64,000 nt of DNA from Phaseolus vulgaris (lineage: Eukaryota > Streptophyta > Magnoliopsida > Fabales > Fabaceae). Shown here piece after piece: positions 10,934 through 23,759 of this stretch. The DNA is taken from assembly GCF_000499845.2 (NCBI RefSeq), contig NC_023758.2, positions 15,802,927 to 15,866,926 on the forward strand. Reading direction: 5' to 3'. Positions within the stretch are counted from its first letter, which is position 1, and the number at the start of each line of letters is the position of its first letter. Under the pieces are notes generated by a model. That model did not search any database. It saw nothing but the letters and a program-made list of their open reading frames with translations, and was not told where the DNA came from. The translations under genes and the position numbers were made by a program.

Positions 10934-11028
10934 GGCGCCGCCTAGTTAAGGCATCACCTAGTTAGGGCATCGTCTAGTTAGGGCATCGCCCAGTTATGGC
11001 GTCGCCCAGCTAGGGCGTCGCCAAGGTC
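10934..11028 (+). repeat. 16-bp tandem repeat in LTR G
   Basis: Six imperfect units of the type GGCATCGCCTAGTTAG, in register every 16 bp from 10934, the last one truncated. Each unit carries a CGCC/GGCG-type core. Confidence 0.75.
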
Positions 11029-12017
11029 AAATGTTACAAAGGCGAGGTGATCATAGTGTGGCTCCCCGATACCCATGGGTAGGAAAGACCATGGAGGGAG
11101 CGACGCCGTGGGAAGGCCTCAAACCCCGATAATCCAGGGTAGTAATAAAGAGAAGAGAAAGGTGGCTTCAAGGCCATAGCGATAGCGCCAGTGTAGGGCA
11201 GCCTGACTCGTGAAGTGTCCCTGCCGCCCCAGAGACGCCCTTGGGATAGATACGACTCAAGAGGAGGGTCACACCCATGGTAGCCAGGTGCAGGGCACGA
11301 GAAGAAGGCAGATACGCTCTCAAAGTGAGTGACTAGATGTTTGGGGGCATGAGTTGGCACCCAAAAAGTCACCTCTAGCGCAGATGCACTCCAGGGAGGA
11401 GGACTCACACGAGGAGATACCCTCAGATGGGGTCACGGCGCTGTGAGACCCTCCACGTATACAGCAGCCAGGTCAGATTAGAAACACCATTTTGTCAGGT
11501 ACAAGGTAATTAAGGTTATTTAATACAGTTTCCGTTTCGAACGTTTAAGGTACTATAAATGCTCCCAAGCGGTTTAAACGTCTTAAATGCGCTACGTTTT
11601 ATAATTAAATGCGCTTTAAGGCACTTTGAATGCGGGAGCAGCTTAAATAGCGCTTTGAATGTTGGAAACGGGGTTCGAAGTTTTGGCAAATTTTCCAGAA
11701 ACTCTCTAGTTGCTTGCTCGAGCTTGGAGGTTACGCACAAGGGACTAGGGAAAGATCTTTGCTAGAACGAGAAAATACACACTAGACACAGTCCTTTTTA
11801 CCACCTTCAGAGTGCCGCACACGGTGCTCCGATACGGAGGTGCATAGTTTTTGGTGTTTATTGCTGGCTGACTTGAGCGTCGGAGTGCAAACGGCCGCTA
11901 GGGCGCCCTTTTGTCCTTCTTTGCAGGAATCCACAGGTAACCAGTGGGAAGGAGTCCCTAGCTGACGGTTGAGGTCGCGCACGAAGACGTCCCAGGTCAA
12001 CCGGATGGAACAAAGGA

Positions 12018-14265
12018 AATACAAATATTGATCGACCATTTGACCTCTCTATCCCATTTCCTGCTAAGATTTGACCGAAAAGATTAATCCAATTTTGAAG
12101 CTGATAAAGAAGGTCAAAAGGTTTGATTGGTACAACACTTGCGAAGAGGCTTTCTCGAAAATAAAAACCTCAATCTCGTCTCCTTCCACCCTCAACAACT
12201 TCTGTTGGGACAACAACTACGAGTATATGTATCTGTGAGAAGAAATGGTCAGCATAGCCCTAATGCAGGGAAAATAGAACTAAAGACAGTTTACTTCGTC
12301 AGTCGGGTGTTCCTAGACTTCAAGACTAGGTTCCAACTAATAGAAAAGGTTGCTCTAGCCCCCATTCATATGGTGAGGAGGCTGAGGACATATTTTGAAA
12401 GTCATAAAATTCTTGTCAAAATTGATTGCTTGATATACAAGATGTTAAAGAAGCTCGAGGTAGCGGGACAACTGATACCGTGTGTGTATAGTTGTCCAAG
12501 TTTGGAATCAAATATCAGTTGAGAGGTCTAATTAAGTCGCAATGCCTTGCTGACTTCATATCCGAGTTACAGGGAACTGATAACCAGCCAACAAAAATGT
12601 GGATTTTATTTATTGACGATTCATCAAATAAAAAAACCAAACAATGTAGGAAATGCGTTAGAAGGACTGAGAGACTTAAGGATATAATAATCCCTCTACT
12701 TCGACTTGTAGATGTCAAAAAACCAAGATGAGTACAAAGCACTTATTGTGTACCTACTCCTAGCAAGAGACATAGGGTCCAACATATCCTGTGTAAAACT
12801 GACTTGCAGCTGACGATTGGGCACATGAACAAATAGTTCCAGGTCAATGAGCCCTTTCTCTAAGCTAATGACGGAGTTCAAGGAGGTCAACCTATGTATG
12901 ACTAGAAAATAATTCTCGAGAAGACTTACTAGTAAAACGGGAAAATACCAAAAGGAAAAATTGGCACATAACAATGATTCAACAAACGTATCATCACTGA
13001 TAGTGCCCTTGGAAGAATGCATGAACACTAAGTGAAAAGCTGATTGGATTCAACAAATTAAGAACTTCCTCGCCAATCAAGACTTAGAGGCGGAACATAG
13101 CATTAGGTCCATGGTTAAAAAGGCTTATTGATTCCTTATAATAGAATAACTTGTACAAGATGTTACTTAACCCTATTAATGAGATGCTTGACGAAGAAGA
13201 ATCCAAGTATGTGATGAACGAGCTCCACAATGGAATATGTGGCCTCCATTCGGGGCTAGAGAACTATGCCAACAAGAGTACTCAAGGTCGAGTATTATTA
13301 GCCAATTCTGAGAAAAGACCATGCCAAGGATGTAAAAAACCGTAAAAGTTGCCAAAAGAATGGTCACCTACCTCATATACCTTTTACCCAAGGAATTACT
13401 TGGAATTAATATCCTTAACCATTCTCCTTATGAGGAATCGACATAATGAAATTGTTTCCTCCAGCACTAGGACAACATTGTTTTGTATTAGTTGTAATAG
13501 AATACTTCACTAAGTGCATCCAAGTCAAACCCCTTGCAAGAATCACAACCAAACAAGTTCATTTTTTTTTAAAGAACATCATCTATCAGTTCGGGATCCT
13601 ACACACCATCATTACAGATAATTGAAGATATTTCACTGACTGAGAGCTTTGTGAGTTCTATCATAACCTTTATATCAAGAACCCCACGAATTCAATAGAA
13701 CAACCACAAACAAATGGACAAGCTGAGACAATGAATAAAGTCATCCTGGTTAAATTGAAAAAATGGTTAGCCAATGCAAAAGAAAAGTGGACAGAAGAGC
13801 TTTTAGAAATACTTTGGACATATCGGTGTATCCCACATTCTACAACAGGGAAATCACCCTACAATCTGACACACAAGACAAATACCATGCTACCTGTAGA
13901 GGTTGGAGAACCGAAAAGTCAAAGGAATCTTACTAACCTATGCATAAACAACGAATGTCTCTGAGCCAAGCTGGACCTCATTGAGGAGTTGTGTGACAAG
14001 GCCAAGATATGAGAAGAGGAGTGTAAATGAAAGACAAATCGATACAATGTGAAGGTTAAACCCAAAGCCTTCGAAAAAGGAGACCTCGTATAGAGAACAA
14101 GGAGCGAAGTACGAAAGGACTTGACTGACAGAAAACTCGCCCCAAATTGGAAGGTCCTTTCTGAATCAAGGAAAACTTTCACAACAAGGCCTATCACATT
14201 GAAGAATTGAATGGTAGGGACATATCAATGACCTGGAATGCCAACCACTTAAAGTTTTACTTCAA
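12018..14265 (+). pseudogene. Element H: decayed RNase H and integrase, second part
   Basis: This continues the H pol after the G insertion: end of RT/RNase H (12040-12720), a zinc-binding region with LHNGICGLHSG near 13220, then the integrase core end (KWTEELLEILWTYR and GKSPYNLTHKTN near 13790-13890). It finishes near 14265 with TWNANHLKFYFN followed by a stop, the typical end of Tat-lineage pol. Frames change repeatedly. The order and motifs are known for Tat/Retand elements; lineage assignment is by recognition only. Confidence 0.75.
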
Positions 14266-14270
14266 TTAAA

Positions 14271-15836
14271 TGATGTCACACGTGTATTCTTTCCTACCAC
14301 TTACATTTTTTTTCCTTAAGTTGAGTTTTGACTAAGGTTTTAACGGGGCACTAGTGATTATGAAAATATGTTACCTTCAATTTTAAAAAAATGCAAACGT
14401 TCTAAGTCAAAGATGTGATAAGTGTCATAATTCATTAATATTTCATACAAAAAGATTGACACTTATGGACTTTAATTGATAAAATAATTACAATTTAACC
14501 TCTAATTTAGGAATTTTAACCTTTTTACTTATTTTTGGATTATGAGATGAATAAGAATGATTTATTCTCAATTTTGTGTTATTTTCAAGAATTTAAGGAT
14601 AGATGAAGCATATAAATATATTATGAATAAAGATGTCACTTAACCCAAGCCCAATTAGGTTAAATAAAAGGCATGAAGCATAACCCTAGACAACATTGGG
14701 ATCATTGGAAGGAACCAAAGGAAGGAAACCCAAAGGAGGCAACCATCAAGTAGAAACGCTCTGGATTTTCTTTTCTTGTTGTCCATGCTTGTAATAGCCA
14801 CCATGAATGGCTATTTTTTTTTTTTGGGGGATTGGGAGTAATTTGTTCCAACCTTTATGTATTGAGGTGATATTTATAATATTCAGTTCTTGATTGATGT
14901 TTGGTATTATCATTTTATTCTCAAAGCTTGAAACTATTCATGACTTTGATCCTTAGATTTGCCTAAAAAGTACTTTCGGGCATCTCATCTAAATGATAAT
15001 GCTTAACATATTTTAATGCTAGGAATAAATTTTAAATGTTAATTGCTTTACAACATCTGTTTGTAATGATAAAGATTTTTTTATAAATATGCGAGGAATC
15101 AATATTTAGGAGACTCTCTTAATAATTTTGTATGCAAGGACTGTGCATGAATGTCAAACAAGATGGAATGTTATATGTTTAAAATTACAGACGAGTAAAA
15201 AGGATTAACCTCATTCCCACTTTTCTTAATTAATGTACTCATTTACTTTGCTTTTATTTATTTTTCATGCAAACTATTGTCAATATCAAATCAAATCAAA
15301 TTATTGTACATATTCTTATATTTAGTAAATGCTACTATTAGAATTTTAAATAATTGTTCCTTAGAGTAAAGGGGATTATAATATGTTTTGAATTATTGTT
15401 AGATGTGTTGCTTTAATAAAACACTACGAATTTTTTTATAGAAAATTGATTTTGTAATGAACTAATCAATTATTTGTAAAGATAATCATTGTTCTTTTTT
15501 TAAAAGCACAACTTGAACAATCTAATTGCTTATTTTAAAAGATAATTGAATAAATACAAACCTTGTATATACATCAAGTTTGAGATAATTGATTATGTTT
15601 AAGATTAATATATTATTTTTCTCATTGTTGAATTTGGAAACCCAATAAGAACAATCTAATTGAATATTAAAGCAATAATAATCGATTATCACCAAACATG
15701 TAATTTGATACCAATTCAAGATAATCAATTAATATTAAAGATGATTGATGACCACACTTAGAGCATTTTTAAAAGAATTTTGAAAATTTGATTAAGTTTA
15801 GAATAATGGAATTTGATGAAAGTTCTACATAGTCTA
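14271..15836. other. AT-rich stretch without recognised gene
   Basis: The first part may be the decayed 3' end of element H (a TTTTGACTAAGGTTTTAACGGGG segment at ~14325 is typical of the region after Tat pol). A poly-T/poly-G tract occurs near 14811. I see no coding region, LTR pair or RNA gene. Confidence 0.4.
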
Positions 15837-15841
15837 GCCCT

Positions 15842-16888
15842 TATTGAAGATGGGAGCTTTGATGTATCAAATCCACATGAAACCTGAAACTATGCTGCTT
15901 TCTGAGTTTGGGTTTAGTTTAAGCTGTTTAGAATCTTTGTTAAGATCAGTCCTTGAAGCATACACAAAGCTTGATTAAATCTGTTTTAAGAAACGAAGTG
16001 TTTTACCAAACAAAGGGAAAACAACCGGTTGATTTGTCGAAATAATCGGTTGTTTGTCCCTTAGCTGGCTGGAAATTTTGAAACTGCTTTTTGAATCAGT
16101 TGTGTATCTGCTTGACTCGTTCAACCGGTTAAATGTGTGTTTTCATAATAGTTTTTTGAAAACTTATTTTAATTGATTCAGTTGTTCAAATCTTCCTTAA
16201 ACGACTGCTTTTCAAAGGCTATAAATAAGGTTTTCATTCAAATCAAAATATACAATAAATACAACAAGTATTGATTCAGATTTGAGAAAAAGATTGGTTT
16301 TTGAAAGTGTTTTCAAAAAAAGCGAGAGTGCTCTCAAGCTTCGTTGTGGTGACAAGTGTTGATCATAGGATCTCTGGTCGTAATACCAAGTGTTTTCTAT
16401 CCTTACTTAGTGTCTTGTAATTGTACTTATTTTACATATTGTTTGTGTTTGAAATCCTGTAAAGACAGAGGTTGTTCTGTCTTGAGGTGTGAAGTTTTGC
16501 AAAGGGGGTGAGTAGGCTTTGTGGCATTCAAAGTCACCTCTTTGTAGTGTGTGCTTGAAATCTGTGTTGATTAATAGTGGAAACTCAGAGGTTTGTCTGA
16601 GAATTGGATGTAGCTCAGGGATTGAGTGAACCAGTGTAAACCTTGTGTGTAAATCTCTCTTTCTCTCAAACTCTCTAACTATTTGATATTTTCGTTACTA
16701 TAAACAACCAATTAAAACGCAGTTTTAACAGGTTAAAATTTTGATATTTGTTTCTTTTGGATTGTTTGATTGCCTTCCTTAAGTGCTTATCTGAGTTGTT
16801 TGTTAAAGATTCATTCTAGACCAAGTATTTGCGAAAATCTTTGATAAAACAATTCACCCCCCTCTTGTTTAAGCCATCAATTCTTACA
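15842..16888 (+). mobile_element. Solo Copia-type LTR N (target duplication GCCCT)
   Basis: A 1,047-bp LTR of the same family group as C, D and E. Its start is TATTG, a mutated TGTTG, and its end is CTTACA. GCCCT flanks it at 15837-15841 and 16889-16893. It has TATAAATA near 16220, paired CAACCGGTTG palindromes near 16020-16055, and the family-typical tail CAATTCACCCCCCTCTTGTTTAAG. No internal region remains, so it is a solo LTR. Confidence 0.85.
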
Positions 16889-16893
16889 GCCCT

Positions 16894-17699
16894 AACCTAT
16901 CAATATGTATGAATCAGACTTAATGACGCATGAAAGCAATAATATACAATACAAATGAGTTAGTTTATATTCAAAACACAACTACAAAATAAAGGAGTCT
17001 TTAAAATTTGTATTCCTTAATCAACTTAATGAACATAAGATAAATGTTTTGAAGAATCGGTACTTGAATCCTAAGATATTAAGATAAAATCTAATGAAGG
17101 AGAATTACTTTTGAGACAATGCTTTAAAAAATATCTTAATTTCTCATATATTCAAAAGTGATTTACAAAATTGAAAATTAAATATAGAATGGAAAACTTG
17201 AAATTCAAATACAAATCCTATATCTAAACATGGTCATGAGTTGTAGGTCTCATCATGCCTTTTAGGTTAAAAGCTAGGTTACGATGTCCAAATTGTTTAG
17301 GCCCTAATCCAAATTTTTTAGTGTGTCATTCAGTGTGAGGTTGTATACGTGTTTTATGAGGGATATGAGGGAGAAATAAGGTGTGTGAGAGATAAAGAAA
17401 AAAGGTATATGGTGTTGTGTCCTTGCAGAGTGAGAATGTGGAGAAAAGAAGGTGAGGAAAATGCAATAATAAAGAGTGAGGTGGTCTTGGAATAAGTGGA
17501 AAAGGGTACAATGATATTTTACTCCAACTCACAACTTCAAGCTTCTTTTATCTTAAATCTTTCTAGAGAAAATTTGTCATCTGTTTCAAGTGAATCTACC
17601 ATGGACAATGCCAAATATTTAGCACAATTTAAAGTGAACAATTTTCAAGGAGAAAAAAGTTTGAAAAATTATATTTTGACACCCTATCAATCACTTCAC
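16894..17699. other. Unassigned sequence left of element C
   Basis: AT-rich with a purine-rich patch at 17340-17480. A short ATG frame (17496-17738) runs into the C LTR and has no recognised domain. The sequence resumes at 30414 on the other side of C. No function is visible. Confidence 0.35.
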
Positions 17700-17704
17700 T
17701 TAAC

Positions 17705-18907
17705 TGTTAGAATGTATGACCGAAACAATAGGGGATGAATTATTTTTGCAAGATTTTTACAAAGAATGGAAGTAGATTGAAAAGATCAGTTAAATCAATC
17801 ACTTGATTTATCTGTTGAACTAGTTATTTAATAGATTAACAGGCCTTGTGAAAAATATAAACCAGTTGTTTTATCAAAACAATTGATTGTTTAATGCAAA
17901 ACACCCAAAACAATATTTAAATTAGTTTATCAACGTAGGGAAGAGAGATTCACACAAAGAGATTTATATTGGTTCACTCTTAACCCAAGAGCTACATCCA
18001 GTCCCCAGCACACCACTACGAATTCACTAAGAAATGAAAACAGATTACACCATAGCCAAGAGAGTTGATCTTGAACCCCTCTAGAACACACCACACTTTT
18101 AACCTAAAACAACACAATTTATAGAAACACTATCTGAATTTTTTTTACACACAATACAAAATTGAGAGAAAGAATAAGAATACACCTGGGCTTTACAAAG
18201 CTAAAGAACAATAGAACAAAAAACCCATATTCCTATTTCACACAAGTAATGATCCAAGATGACAAGGTTAATTCTCAAAGCTCTTTGATCTTCACTTGAA
18301 AAACACTTTCAATGACCTCTCTTGTTGTTTTTCAAATGATCGTAAAATAGTCCTTATAAAGACTTTAAAAGATAATTAAAACAAGTTTCTCATTAAAGGA
18401 AATTTGTTAAAAGCATTTAAACACAATTTGGAAATCACAATAGAATTCTGTAAAAATCACTTAATTTATTTTTAAAACAAACTAATTGTTTTCATTTTCT
18501 GTTAAAAACTCAACATAAAAAGTCAATTCATTTCTCGAAATAACTAACTGATTTTGCTTTACAGAAAAGAGAAAAGAAAAAAAAATCATTTTAAAATCAT
18601 TTTAAAAACCTTAAGTGTAATTCAATCGATTGTCGTGATAAATCAACCTGTTGAAAAACCTATTGTAGTCATCAAACTTTGAACAAAAGATTTTTTAACT
18701 AATTTAAAACACGAAACAACTAACTTAAATTAACACAAATTTGAAAAAAAAAAAACTTACAAAAGAGATTTAGAATTGTATGAACTTGGATCATAACTAC
18801 TTGTAAATTAACAAATCAAAATCTACTTAACTACACTGACACACAACAACAAATTATTCAAGTCTTCAAGCTGGATTTGGAAATCATCAAAGCATTTTGT
18901 TTAAAAA
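17705..18907 (-). repeat. 3' LTR of element C
   Basis: Begins TGTTAGAATG (plus-strand view). It ends near 18907 beside a pyrimidine run (TTTCCCCC on the plus strand), which is the polypurine tract of the minus-strand element. It is similar throughout to 29267-30408 but has many substitutions; its right end is mutated, so the boundary is good to a few bases. Confidence 0.8.
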
Positions 18908-18929
18908 TTTCCCCCTATTTGTGAAGACA

Positions 18930-19432
18930 AATCTTTGGTTGTTTGTGTTATATATTTTGAATTTAAAGAGATCTTGTAAAATAGAAAGATATATCATGCA
19001 ATCCAAACAAACACAAGTATAGCAAGATAACTCATATAGATTATAAAGAACACCAGTTTTATAGTTTTTGCATAACCACATTGTACCAGAAAACCAAAAA
19101 AGAAAGTAGTTCAAAGTGCAGTAGCAAATTTTAAAAGAAATTACAACCAAGTAAACAAATAAGTTATCCCCCTTTTGTCTTCACAAATAGACAAAGATAA
19201 GGGTTTTCAAGAAACATTTTGAAAATCAAGGGTTCCCAATTCTTTAGGTAAGAGATAAAATGTTTCACGAGGTAGAGGTTTGGTAAAAATATCAGCTAGC
19301 TGTTTTTTAGTTTCAACAAACTAAATATCATAGTCACCATTACTTACATGATCCCTTTTGCAGTGATATCGGATCTCAATATGATTAGTTCTTGAGTGTT
19401 GAATCTGATTCTTTGTAAGGTTGACTGCACTT
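18930..19432 (-). pseudogene. Element C RNase H end
   Basis: On the minus strand, NTSAVNLTKN, then SRTNHIEIRYH and RDHVSNGDYDI, followed after a stop by a KQLADIFTKPL-like stretch. This is the C-terminal RNase H block of plant Copia pol. Its upstream half lies at 25730 and beyond, across element E. Confidence 0.75.
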
Positions 19433-19802
19433 GTATTTGTTGAACAAGATGCTTTGATGTCTCCAAATTCAAGTGGAAAGCTTGAATACCTTGTTGTTAT
19501 TGTGTGTGTGTCTAGTTGTTTGAAACTTGTTAATTTACTCATTAAGTTGATCCAAGTTCATTTGAATCTTTAACCTTTTGAAAAGATGGGTTTTCTAAAA
19601 AGTTGTTGAAATTTCAACAGGTTGAAATTTCGAAACAACGGGTTGTTTTACCTTAGTAGTTTTTTAAAAGGTTTTAAAAGCTTAACTTTGTTGTCAAGTC
19701 AATTCAACCGATTGTTTCGACAAATCAATTGATTGGTTTTCTTGAAAACCTTAACATAATTCTGTTAAGTGGCTTTAATATGTTTTAAATGATCTTAACT
19801 CA

Positions 19803-20744
19803 TGATGTGAATGCAACAACAAGAATACATGATTCTTTGACATTCTTAGGAGCAACTTGAGCTGGTTTTGAAAAGGCACTTTACTTAGAATTGGATCAAT
19901 GTTCTAATTCAAGAACTCACCAAGACTTTGCACCAACCAAGGCTCATATGGAAGTCCATATATTGTCAAATGGAATCAAACAACAAAGATGAAGAACAAG
20001 AAAGGTAAACCGAACAGAAATGTAATGCTAAGCTACTGAACCGAACAGAACCAAGGAAACAAAGCTGGAACTACAAATTCAAACGGTACAAATGAAGGAA
20101 AAACACTAGAAATTAAGAACTACCAAATGAAAATTGAAGAAAAGGAAGAAGGAGCACTTATAGAATGAAACTTGCTGGATTTGAGATTTGGAAGAACAAA
20201 TCACGCCACTTGGAGCCTTGATCCAAGATAAGTGAAGGAGTGCCGCCACTTGAAGCTCACCATTGCTCACAAGATAAGGCAAAGGAAGAAGAAGACTCAA
20301 GACTCACAATTTCTCTCTAAATTTGAGTATAGTCTCTCTACTATAAAATCCAAATCTGATTTGTACAAGGGCAACACCTTTATTTATAGCCTATAAGGTG
20401 CTGAAATGCAAACCCAAATGTGCCTCAAATGAGCATCAAATTCGGCGCCAACTAGTGCATGAAGGAAGTGTGACTTCCCTTCCTAGTTTGGCACCTCCTA
20501 ACTCCTATCTACACTCCCCCTATCCTCCCTTACTACTTACACCTTTTTATTACATCCGCACCCCTATTCTATAAAAGAAATAAGAAGAGCCATCTTATTA
20601 TACTCTTGTCCCAAAGCTCTTGCCATGCTCCTAGTGATTCGTTGGGCTTGGGCCCCTTGTTGGGCTTGGACCCCTTGTTGGGCTTGGGCCCCTTGTTGGG
20701 CTTGGGCTTCATGGGCTTGAGCATCCTCTACTTGGTTTCCGTCA
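19803..20744 (-). mobile_element. Solo Gypsy LTR B' (close relative of LTR B)
   Basis: 942 bp, highly similar to LTR B (8923-9869) from TGATGTGAATGC to TTTCCGTCA. It interrupts the 5' LTR of E. The flanks show only an imperfect duplication (AACT-like), blurred by D1 landing 2 bp away. It has a TATA box on the minus strand and pol-tail codons with QAQQG repeats and ITRSMARALG. It is minus strand and lacks internal sequence. Confidence 0.82.
20201..20263 (-). other. 63-nt upstream ORF in LTR B'
   Basis: 20 codons, MVSFKWRHS...LQVA then TGA. Compared with the LTR B copy, four codons differ: two changes are silent and two are conservative (I to F, T to S). Confidence 0.5.
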
Positions 20745-20746
20745 AC

Positions 20747-21869
20747 TGTTGAATCAAGTGTGTTCAAGCTTTGAAGAATCCAAATCCTTTGAGTTTGATG
20801 GAAGGCTTGATGTGCTTGTTATTGCTGAGGTGTTTTAGAATATGATCTGGGGTAGATTATCTGTGTAAATCCACTCTTGATTGAATCCAAAGCTTAAGTA
20901 TTCTCAAACCTTTTGAATTGAAAGTGTTTTTCAAACTAAGTGAAAAACAACATGTTGTTTTGTCGAAACAACTGATTGTTTTATACTTAGATATTTTAAG
21001 AAAGGTTGAAAACTATTTTTTGTGGTTGACTTGCTGTCAAACCAAAACAACCGATTGATTCGAGCATTCAATCGATTGTTTGTTTTGAAACCATAACAAA
21101 AAACTATTTTGTGTTTTGACTGAGCTTTAAATGATTTTATAACTGAATGCACTCCTGTTTTTAATGCTTTGACCAATCTTTTAAAGCTATAAATAGTTTG
21201 TTCAGCTTTTGTAACAAACAAGAACTGATATTTAATCATAGAAAAACATATTTGAGTTTTTCATTGATTTTGCTTTTCAAAAGTTTAAAGATTGCTTTGA
21301 TCAAGAGATAGTGGAATAGGATTTTCATCTTGTATTGATTTCAGATCATTTTGTAACAAGTGTAATCCTTCTGTACTTTGTGTAAACTCTAGTGTGTGAA
21401 GTCGAGAAGTGTTGTGTGCTCTTGAGGTTGTCAAGATCAACATTCTTGGTGGTGTTTGTGCTGAGCCAAAGGAAGTGTGTGTCTTGAGGGGATCAAGGTC
21501 ACTTCTTTGGTGGTGTGTGTAAGTAATCTAGGTTTGATTGCTTAGTGGATTCCCCCAGTGGTTTCTGGGAAGACTGGATGTAGCTCTTGGTTTAAGAGTG
21601 AACCATTATAAACTGTGTGTGCAATCTCTCTATCCCTTAAACTCTTTAATTTCAGTTTGTATAGTTTAACTGGTATAAACAACCGATTGTTTCTGCGAAA
21701 CAACCGATTGTTTTTCTGGTGCTATGCTAAATTGCTTTGTGTTTTTGGCAAACTGAATTCTAAATCAAGTTTTCTCGAAGGAATTTCATTCTAGACTAAA
21801 AAGTTTGCGAAAACCCTATTTAAATCATTCACCCCCCCCCCCTCTAGTTTAAAGCCATACATTCTAACA
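20747..21869 (+). mobile_element. Solo Copia-type LTR D1
   Basis: A 1,123-bp LTR from TGTTGAATCAAG to ATTCTAACA, immediately right of B'. Flanks TCAAC and CTAAC match at three of five positions. TATAAATA lies near 21187. Three pairs of CAACCGATTG-type palindromes and a run of about 11 C residues near 21832-21842 are present. Beyond it the E 5' LTR resumes. Confidence 0.8.
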
Positions 21870-22683
21870 CTAACTACATTGGCTCCTTTATTAAATGTTT
21901 TTTACCACTTCGTTAGTCTATATAAAGGTGATTTTACGCTCCTAATCTTGAAGTAAGAGAAAGATTTTATCAAAAACAGTTTTCCCAAGATTTGAAAGAG
22001 CTTTATATCATTCTTAAGTGTGTGGAATAGGACTAGGTGTACTTCTGAACTTTAAGCTTTGTAATACCCAGGTGTATTATATTCCCTTCTTCCTTGATTA
22101 CTGTATTTCTGTATTTGTGTTGCCAATGAGTGTTGTGTGTTCTTGAGGTGTTTAAGATCAACACTCTTGGTGTGGTTTGCCAAAGGTAGTGTGTTTCTTG
22201 AGGGGTTCAAGGTCACTACTTTGGCGTGTAGTGCTTGTAATCTGGTTTTGATTGCATAGTGGATTACCTAGTGGTTTCTGGGAACTGGATGTAGCTCTTG
22301 GTGTAAGAGTGAACCAGTAAAAATCTTTTTGTGTGATTCTCTCTTTCCATGATCTTACATATATTTGTTTTAAGTTGTTTTTATTAACTACTGATAAAAA
22401 CAACCGGTTGAATTGCAAAAACAACCGGTTGATTTTCTGGAAATCAACTAAAACAGCTTTGTGCTTTGCTTTCCTTAGTTTCTTTCTCTATGATTCTTCA
22501 TTGACCTTCATTATACCATCAAAGTTTGTGAAAATATTTCATAAACAATTCAGCCCCCCTTTTGTTTAAGGCTATATATTCTAACAGTTGACATCAAGAA
22601 CTTGGTACTTGAAAAATACTCAAGTTTGATCCTAAATATCTTTTTCTTACGGCTGAAAAATTACGCTTTAAGGATGGTGCATC

Positions 22684-23749
22684 TGTTGAATCAAGTGTGA
22701 TCAAAAGCTTTGAAGAATCCAAATCCTAGTGTTTGATGGAAGGCTTGAAGTTGTTTGAAGTTTCTGCTGTGTTTTAGAGTAGGATCTGGGTAGTTTATCT
22801 GTGTAATCTACTCTTTGTTGAATCTAAAGCTAAAGTGTTTTCAAATCTTTTAAGTTTAAAACAACCTATTGTTTTGTCAAAACAACCAATCGTTTTACTC
22901 TTCGGTGTTTTTGAAAACGTTGAAAACTGTTTTGGTTAGTTGACTTCCTGTCAAACCAAAACAATCGATTGTTTCGTGAAATCAATCGATTGTTTGTTTG
23001 AAAATCCTAACAAAATCTGTTTTGTTAGTTGAGTGTGCTTTAAATGATTTTCAAACTGGATGCGCTCCTGTTTTAAATGCTTTGACCAATATTTGAAAGC
23101 TATAAATAGTTTTTTAATGTTTTATAAGAAACAAGAAAAGAGAAAAGCAGATTTGAGTTTTTCAGAGATTGCTTTCAAGATTTGAGATTTCACTTTTCAG
23201 CTTTGGTTTTCTCAAGAGAGAGTGAAATAAGATTACATTTGTATTGATTTCAGTTCATTCTGTAACAAGTGTAATTCGTTTTGAATACTTTGTAAATTTT
23301 GGTGTTGTAAAGCCAAGAAGGGTTGTGTGCTCTTGAGGTGTTCAAGATCAACATTCTTGGTGTGTACTGAGCCAAAGTAAGTGTGTTTCTTGAGGGGATC
23401 AAGGTCACTTCTTTGGTGGTTTTGTGTGTAATCTGTAATTGATTGCTTAGTGGATTGCCCAGTGGATTTTGGGGATTGGATGTAGCTCTTGGTTTAAGAG
23501 TGAACCAGTATAAACTGTTTGTGTATCTCTTTCTTTCCTTAAACTCATTTAAATTCAATTGTTGTTGTTTTGCTGGTATAAACAATCGATTGTTTTTCTG
23601 GTGATTTGCTGTTTTGTGCTTTGTTTCTTGGCTAACTGGATTCCTAATCTAGTTTCTTGCAAAGAATTTCATTCTAGCATAAAAAAATTTCAAAAACCCC
23701 CTTTAAACAATTCACCCCGCCCTCTCGTTTAAGGCCATACATTCTAACA
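22684..23749 (+). mobile_element. Solo Copia-type LTR D3
   Basis: A 1,066-bp LTR, TGTTGAATCAAG to ATTCTAACA, closely related to D1. It sits in the internal region of E just after its 5' LTR, flanked by GCATC and ACATC (4 of 5 match). Palindrome pairs lie near 22858-22896 and 22957-22996. Confidence 0.82.
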
Positions 23750-23759
23750 ACATCAATAA

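Larger units (their letters stand above)
10798..12012. mobile_element. Solo LTR G (GC-rich, target duplication AAGGA)
   Basis: A 1,215-bp unit beginning TGTACC and ending GGAACA, flanked by AAGGA at 10793-10797 and 12013-12017. It interrupts the H reverse transcriptase, whose reading resumes after it. It is strikingly more GC-rich than its surroundings, with 16-bp tandem repeats and a W-box cluster near the left end. TATAAATG near 11552 suggests plus orientation. No internal retrotransposon coding is present, so it is a solo LTR or a short non-autonomous unit of unknown family. Confidence 0.85.

Noticed and set aside
20745..21874. Perfect target duplications for solo LTRs B' and D1
   Set aside because: Flanks match only partly (AACT-like, TCAAC against CTAAC). 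The two insertions lie 2 bp apart and obscure each other, so no exact duplication is claimed.
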